Shown here in pieces: positions 58,944 to 64,000 of a stretch of DNA of 64,000 bases. Source of the DNA: Holtermannia corniformis (Eukaryota; Basidiomycota; Tremellomycetes; Holtermanniales); assembly GCA_001599935.1 (NCBI GenBank), contig BCIJ01000001.1:1584766-1648765 (forward strand). The letters are read 5' to 3'. The notes beneath the pieces are model-generated. The model was not told the DNA's origin, did not search any database, and saw only the letters and a program-made list of their open reading frames with translations. The position numbers and the translations under genes are program-made. Each line of letters starts with the position of its first letter. The first letter of the stretch is position 1.

Positions 58944-59338
58944 ATGCCAAAACGACGTTGAGCAAGTGACCATGGGATATAGATACAGACGATGTCGTTA
59001 CGATTGCCCAAATACTGTCCAGTCCACCTGCGGTCCGGCGCTCGACATGCTGTTGACGAGACCGCTGGCACGTTCATCAGTTTTGTCCTCACTGTATCTA
59101 ATCCTTACCCGATGCTGAGCGGCGCATTGTTCCAGAATGTCCCTGATGATTGCTGCCCAAGATCACTGAGCGCGGGATGGTATGACTGCCTGAGCATGTG
59201 TGAGTACAGTACTGGCACGCTGCGTTCGTGCCTCACCAGAACCCGTCGTCTGCCGATGGGATGATGAACGTATCCCGCTGTTCACTAATCATATTCACGG
59301 GTACAGATGTAGAGCTCTGCTGCGCTATCTTAGCAAAG
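58944..59338. other. Intergenic between convergent ABC transporter and Zn2Cys6 genes
   Basis: 395 bp serving two 3' ends; short frames without similarity. Confidence 0.4.
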
Positions 59339-61782
59339 CTAGCAATCACGCACACGACGAACATTTAGTTGCGCTTGTAGTTCCAGCAGCGTCTCGAACC
59401 CGCCCTGCGGGTCAGATGTGACCACCGGAGGTTCGACAGGCGTATTTGGTGGCGGTGCATCCCGGATGCGTTGGGTCAAATGCGCCAGTAGGCGGGCCAC
59501 GTACGCAGGCATATCGTGTGGTCCTTGCGACGCAGCCTGACAAGTCGCACATGCGAGTGCGAGCGATTCATACGCTGCTTTACCGTCTTCGAATGACATG
59601 TAAGCGATGTTCTGCGCAAGTCAGCTCACCACACACCTCGGTCTCAACACGAACCTGAGCCAGCCACACCGCCGTGGTCGACAGGGAAACCCACACCATG
59701 TCAGGATGATGTTGCAAGCATCCTAGAGGTGCCAAATCCTCCGTCAAGGAACCGAGACAAGCACGAGACGCATCAATGCACGTCCCAAAGGCTAGGTTTG
59801 CTCTTGCCGACTGCCCCGCTGTCTTATCAGCCGTGATGAGGTAAAGCTCGAATTCGTCGAGTTGGAACTGGAACACCTTGCTTGTGAAGCAGTGGACAGC
59901 AGCTTGAACGGGCAGCAGTTGCTTCTTCCGTGCTGAGCATGTAAACTTCGTTTGTCCGCCTGAGGGCAGATGACTCACTCTCTGCCGTTACCCAGTTGGC
60001 TTTCCAGTTTGCGAGATACTTGCGCAGCCACGCAAGCAAGCGCTTGTTGGGCTTGCTGCCGTCGGCAATGAGTGCCTCGTACAGCTCCTGCATCCGCAGC
60101 ATGAGCAGCTGGCCGGCCAATGTCACTTCAACAGGGCATTGGACGGTCGGGTGGTCTTCGAGCCATATCTGGGGATCGCCAACATAATCCCCGCTCATCA
60201 TTCGGGGTAGGTTTTGCTGCACTGCAAAGCTGCGCAGAATCAGTGACTGGCGGTAAGACCTGGGGAGATGCCTACTGGTGATCGGCCACTACGACTTGGG
60301 TGTCAGCACGCGCTATTGCTAGGGTGTGCATACATACCAGTCAAGTCTGAACGGAGCGAAATCGATAAGCATTTGCGGGTCGACTCCAGCAATTTGCTTG
60401 TACGTACAGATCCAGGTCCTCTCCTTGTTCTGAAAGATTCATCAGCTCTCCCTGTGCAGCGTGTAGAGCCGACTTACCACGATGAGCCGAGCGGTATTCG
60501 GATCCTCAGGCAAAGGCCGCGGATACGGCTTATGCAAGCGCAATTCCATCGCACTACGCATCGCATATCCAATCCGCTTCCATTGATTGTTGTCGTCTGA
60601 TTCTCGCCATACCGACAGCAAGGCTATCGTCTGCACGACCTCGATCGAGGACAGACCTTGCATGAAAGCACGCGAAATGAAGAGGTTGGCAATGGCTAGA
60701 CATTGCTGGTATGCGTTTGGCCTGATAGCTTTGCTGGCAACTGTAATGATGGCGGTGAAAAGGTGAATCGAGCGACTCCGACAGAATGCGGGCGTGTGGA
60801 GCTCTGGATCTAGCAGAGCGATCAACGGGTTGAGTTTGTCGAAAAAGCTGCGGTCGTCAGTAGAGATTACCGACGCTTGCTTCTGCTCACAAGTCAAAGA
60901 GCGGTTGGACATCTTCCTCGGGCAAAGCTCGACATTGCACCGGGTCCAGGTCGATATCCGCGAGGCTTGGAAATGCCCTGCAATGCACGATGGGTTGAGA
61001 TGAGGGGAAGACGCCCGCAAATGATCCATTGACAATGCGCGAATCATCCTGTGCCGCAGCTTGTGGCAAAGGCTCGAGTCTGATACGCTCAAGGCTGAAG
61101 TTACTGGCAGTTGGTGGTTCAGTCAACGTTGGGTAAACTGATGCCGTCGGTGCGGCACGGCGAGGAGCAGCGGACGTCGTGGCTCCAGAAGTTCCCTGAG
61201 CCCCTGCAAAGGGCGTATGTGTATCATTCGGTATGTTAACCACAGGAGTGTGTTGAGCGGTAGCTAATGTCGCGCCATGAGCCTGCTGGTGCTGAAGGTA
61301 CATTGCGGGCGACCAGCTTACAAGGTGAAGACCTCTGAGATGACGGTCTTGCAGCTGCCTCGGCGTGTTGATCTTCGTGTCTGCACGCATTGAGATCCAC
61401 TTTGCGTCTGCGAACAGCGCTCTCGTGACTCACCGAGCCTTAGTCTTCCTACCCCGCTTCATCTGTTTGTACACGCACTCAAGCTCGAGTGCACGACACC
61501 GGTCGCATGCTGATTGACCGTGGGCTGCAGAGTTTATGCACTTGCGCTGTGGTGACCTCAGCTGTGTCATACAAGCTGCGAGTCGCGAGTTCCACAGACC
61601 TTGATTTTGCGGCAAGCGACACAACTTGGGTTGAAGCGAGGTCAGCCGTGGTACATATGTGCTTCAACGAGAACGCACGCCTCGCCGGACGTAGTGGAAG
61701 GTACCGTACGACTGGTAGCGTCCAATGGCCGCTTGGAGCTGCTTGCTACTGCTGCCATTGCTGCAAGATGGTCCAAAGCCAT
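59339..61782 (-). CDS. Zn2Cys6 fungal transcription factor with fungal-specific TF domain
   Basis: DNA-binding regulator. Start at 61782 (MALDHLAAMAAVASSSKR). An intron after SGE(A) joins to CVACRKIK, and a second joins to RKCINSAAHG. The binuclear zinc cluster is thus C-x2-C-x6-C-x10-C-x2-C-x6-C, completed by SACDRCRALELECVYK, with a basic linker KQMKRGRKTKAR. The middle-homology region (PF04082-like) shows HLFTAIITVASKAIRPNAYQ, AFMQGLSSIEVVQTIALLSVW, here in parts, and RIGYAMRSAMELRLHKPYP. The C-terminus ends LNVRRVRDC at 59339 with a Pro/Thr-rich stretch before it. Introns of about 50 nt are frequent. It converges with the PDR transporter; targets unknown. Confidence 0.9.
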
Positions 61783-61970
61783 CAGTCGATAGCTTGACTT
61801 CGCAACGAGGCCTGCGCTGTTAGACGCCAGCTAGCAGTGTGCTAGACGCTCTCGTACCTGGCACCGACTTGGTGCTAGCGGCTCGGCACGGCGGCGTTTT
61901 GTCAGCAGGCGGCGAATTGCACCTGGCGGCGATCACCATGCGGAACCATGCGATGCATAATCATACAGCA

Positions 61971-63019
<1,049 letters not shown>

Positions 63020-63102
63020 CTAGGATACGTCAGCAATGAAACATAATGAGTTCATACTGTCAAGCGTCTAGAATGCGCGACGACTTATGATGCGGTTGGT
63101 GC

Positions 63103-63309
63103 TCAACCGGTGAAGAGATCGATCTCGAAAAGACCCTTGCAACCACTACTTGCGGATTGCATCGGCGCGAGTACCGGCTGCGGAGCAATGTCTCTCGCAC
63201 AGATGGTTGCAAGGTACACACACCTTGTCTCGAGCACAAAGCGATGTGTCCCATCTTTCATCAATGGAGTTTCAGTGCAGCCAAAATGCAAGATCTTGAA
63301 CTTGGCCAA
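63103..63309 (-). other. Open frame resembling the small Cys/His family (no ATG)
   Basis: Reads KFKILHFGCTETPLMKDGTH then RFVLETRCVYLATICARD and ends FEIDLFTG. The G-C-x3-x-x6-H-x4-E spacing is one residue off the family's C-x3-I-x5-H-x2-E block. The frame lacks an ATG and has a stop just upstream. It could be a decayed copy, an exon, or chance. Confidence 0.25.
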
Positions 63310-64000
63310 GTGCTGGTGACCAGTCCACGCCGTCTGATTGAGGTGGCTCAGACCTTTGTAACGCTAGTGTGCGCCCACACTAGCGCTCAAGAAAATCTCA
63401 GCAGCATCCGCAAATTCGGCCAGATTCGCGCACCGCGGCAGATCATAGATCACAGAAATTTAAATCACCGGGCGCATGGAAGAGCTGCTTGGGTGAGAAA
63501 CCTTGGCTACAGCATCCGAACGTCCCCTTGTGACATACGCTCGATTTGGCGTGGGATCACTACCCGGCGGACAGGCCGCTCGAGATTTGGGCACACGGCG
63601 CCGCTTCGCGCGTCAAGTTGACATGCGGCTATAATCATCTCTACGATCGACATAGTGTGAACTCAACAGCTCAGCGTGCCACGCTGCACGGGCAACGACG
63701 AGCTGCTAGCCGCATTCAATCGATCATCAGGTCTTCCCGGATACGGAGACAACGGCTGCAGCAGTTTCGAAATAGGAAGCCAGCTGAAGACCCATCCTCG
63801 CGACCTGTGCGTGTCAGAGGTTCGACGACGCGCCATCAGCTAGTGAAATCCGAGACGGAACGGCATCTGCAGGTCTAGCATGCCTCGACTGATCCACAGC
63901 TCGTATAGCTATAGTCACCCTGTCGTCTGTGGATAGCACCGACAACACGAATTCTAGCTAAGCTAAATGTTTGCCTTGAAAGTCATGCCAATAGATGGTG
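63310..64000. other. Unassigned end of window
   Basis: Contains several overlapping frames (for example plus 63546-63878, Arg/Ser-rich) with no recognised domain. No KRR1 5' exon is seen here on the minus strand. Confidence 0.35.
63362..63385. repeat. Perfect inverted repeat, 10-bp arms, 4-bp loop
   Basis: CGCTAGTGTG (63362-63371) and CACACTAGCG (63376-63385) flank CGCC. It could form a hairpin in RNA or be a dyad protein-binding site; no T-run follows. Confidence 0.7.

Noticed and set aside
63157..63878. Two overlapping plus-strand frames at the window end as genes
   Set aside because: No recognisable domain, no splice logic, Arg-rich shadow-like composition.

Overview
The window looks like nuclear DNA of a filamentous or dimorphic fungus, most likely a basidiomycete. 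Most conserved genes are cut by many very short introns (those resolved exactly are 44-105 nt, mostly 44-57) with GTCAGT, GTGAGT, GTATGT or GTCCGT donors and CTGAC/CTGAT/CTCAC-like branch sites close to the acceptor. Genes are densely packed on both strands, the sequence is GC-rich, and the gene set is fungal: SNF1 kinase, PDR-type ABC transporter, Zn2Cys6 regulator, HMG-CoA reductase, EMC1, and a quelling-type RNA-dependent RNA polymerase. Genus cannot be fixed from sequence alone. No rRNA, tRNA, CRISPR array or intact transposon was recognised. Layout. 1-3.4 kb: a SET/AWS histone methyltransferase (minus, cut by the window start) and an unknown 424-aa protein (plus). 3.7-9.5 kb: an intron-rich RNA-dependent RNA polymerase (minus). 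9.7-10.8 kb: two small Cys-rich plus-strand proteins sharing a HEHAV motif. 10.9-15.5 kb: the catalytic (SNF1) and beta (SIP2/GAL83) subunits of AMP-activated kinase, transcribed divergently from a 356-bp promoter. 15.7-21.6 kb: DNA ligase I and a coilin-like protein, again divergent. 21.6-29.3 kb: a FAM210-like mitochondrial protein, then three endoplasmic-reticulum genes: EMC1, a DNAJC3/p58IPK-like TPR-J protein and a SARAF-like protein. 29.5-42.3 kb: YAF9 and HMG-CoA reductase, flanked by a lineage-specific family of short, intronless proteins: three intact copies plus a decayed copy on the plus strand, and five on the minus strand. 42.9-52.6 kb: PRO2, a VHS-GAT trafficking adaptor and a Sec7-PH Arf exchange factor. 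53.2-61.8 kb: a PDR-type ABC transporter and a convergent Zn2Cys6 transcription factor. 62.0-64.0 kb: KRR1, whose expected N-terminal exon is not visible, then unassigned DNA. The most unusual content is the small-protein family. Six members, plus a frameshifted relic, share C-x-G-C-x3-I-x5-H-x2-E in the first half and H-x2-H-x4-6-C in the second half, a plausible compact zinc-binding fold. Two further members form a divergent CC-V-x2-C type. Most have a TATA-like element about 37-65 bp before the ATG. They have no recognisable signal peptide or introns, and I know no described family that matches. Two other patterns recur between divergently transcribed genes: palindromic CACGTG boxes (six promoters) and TGACGTGT/TGACGTGG elements.
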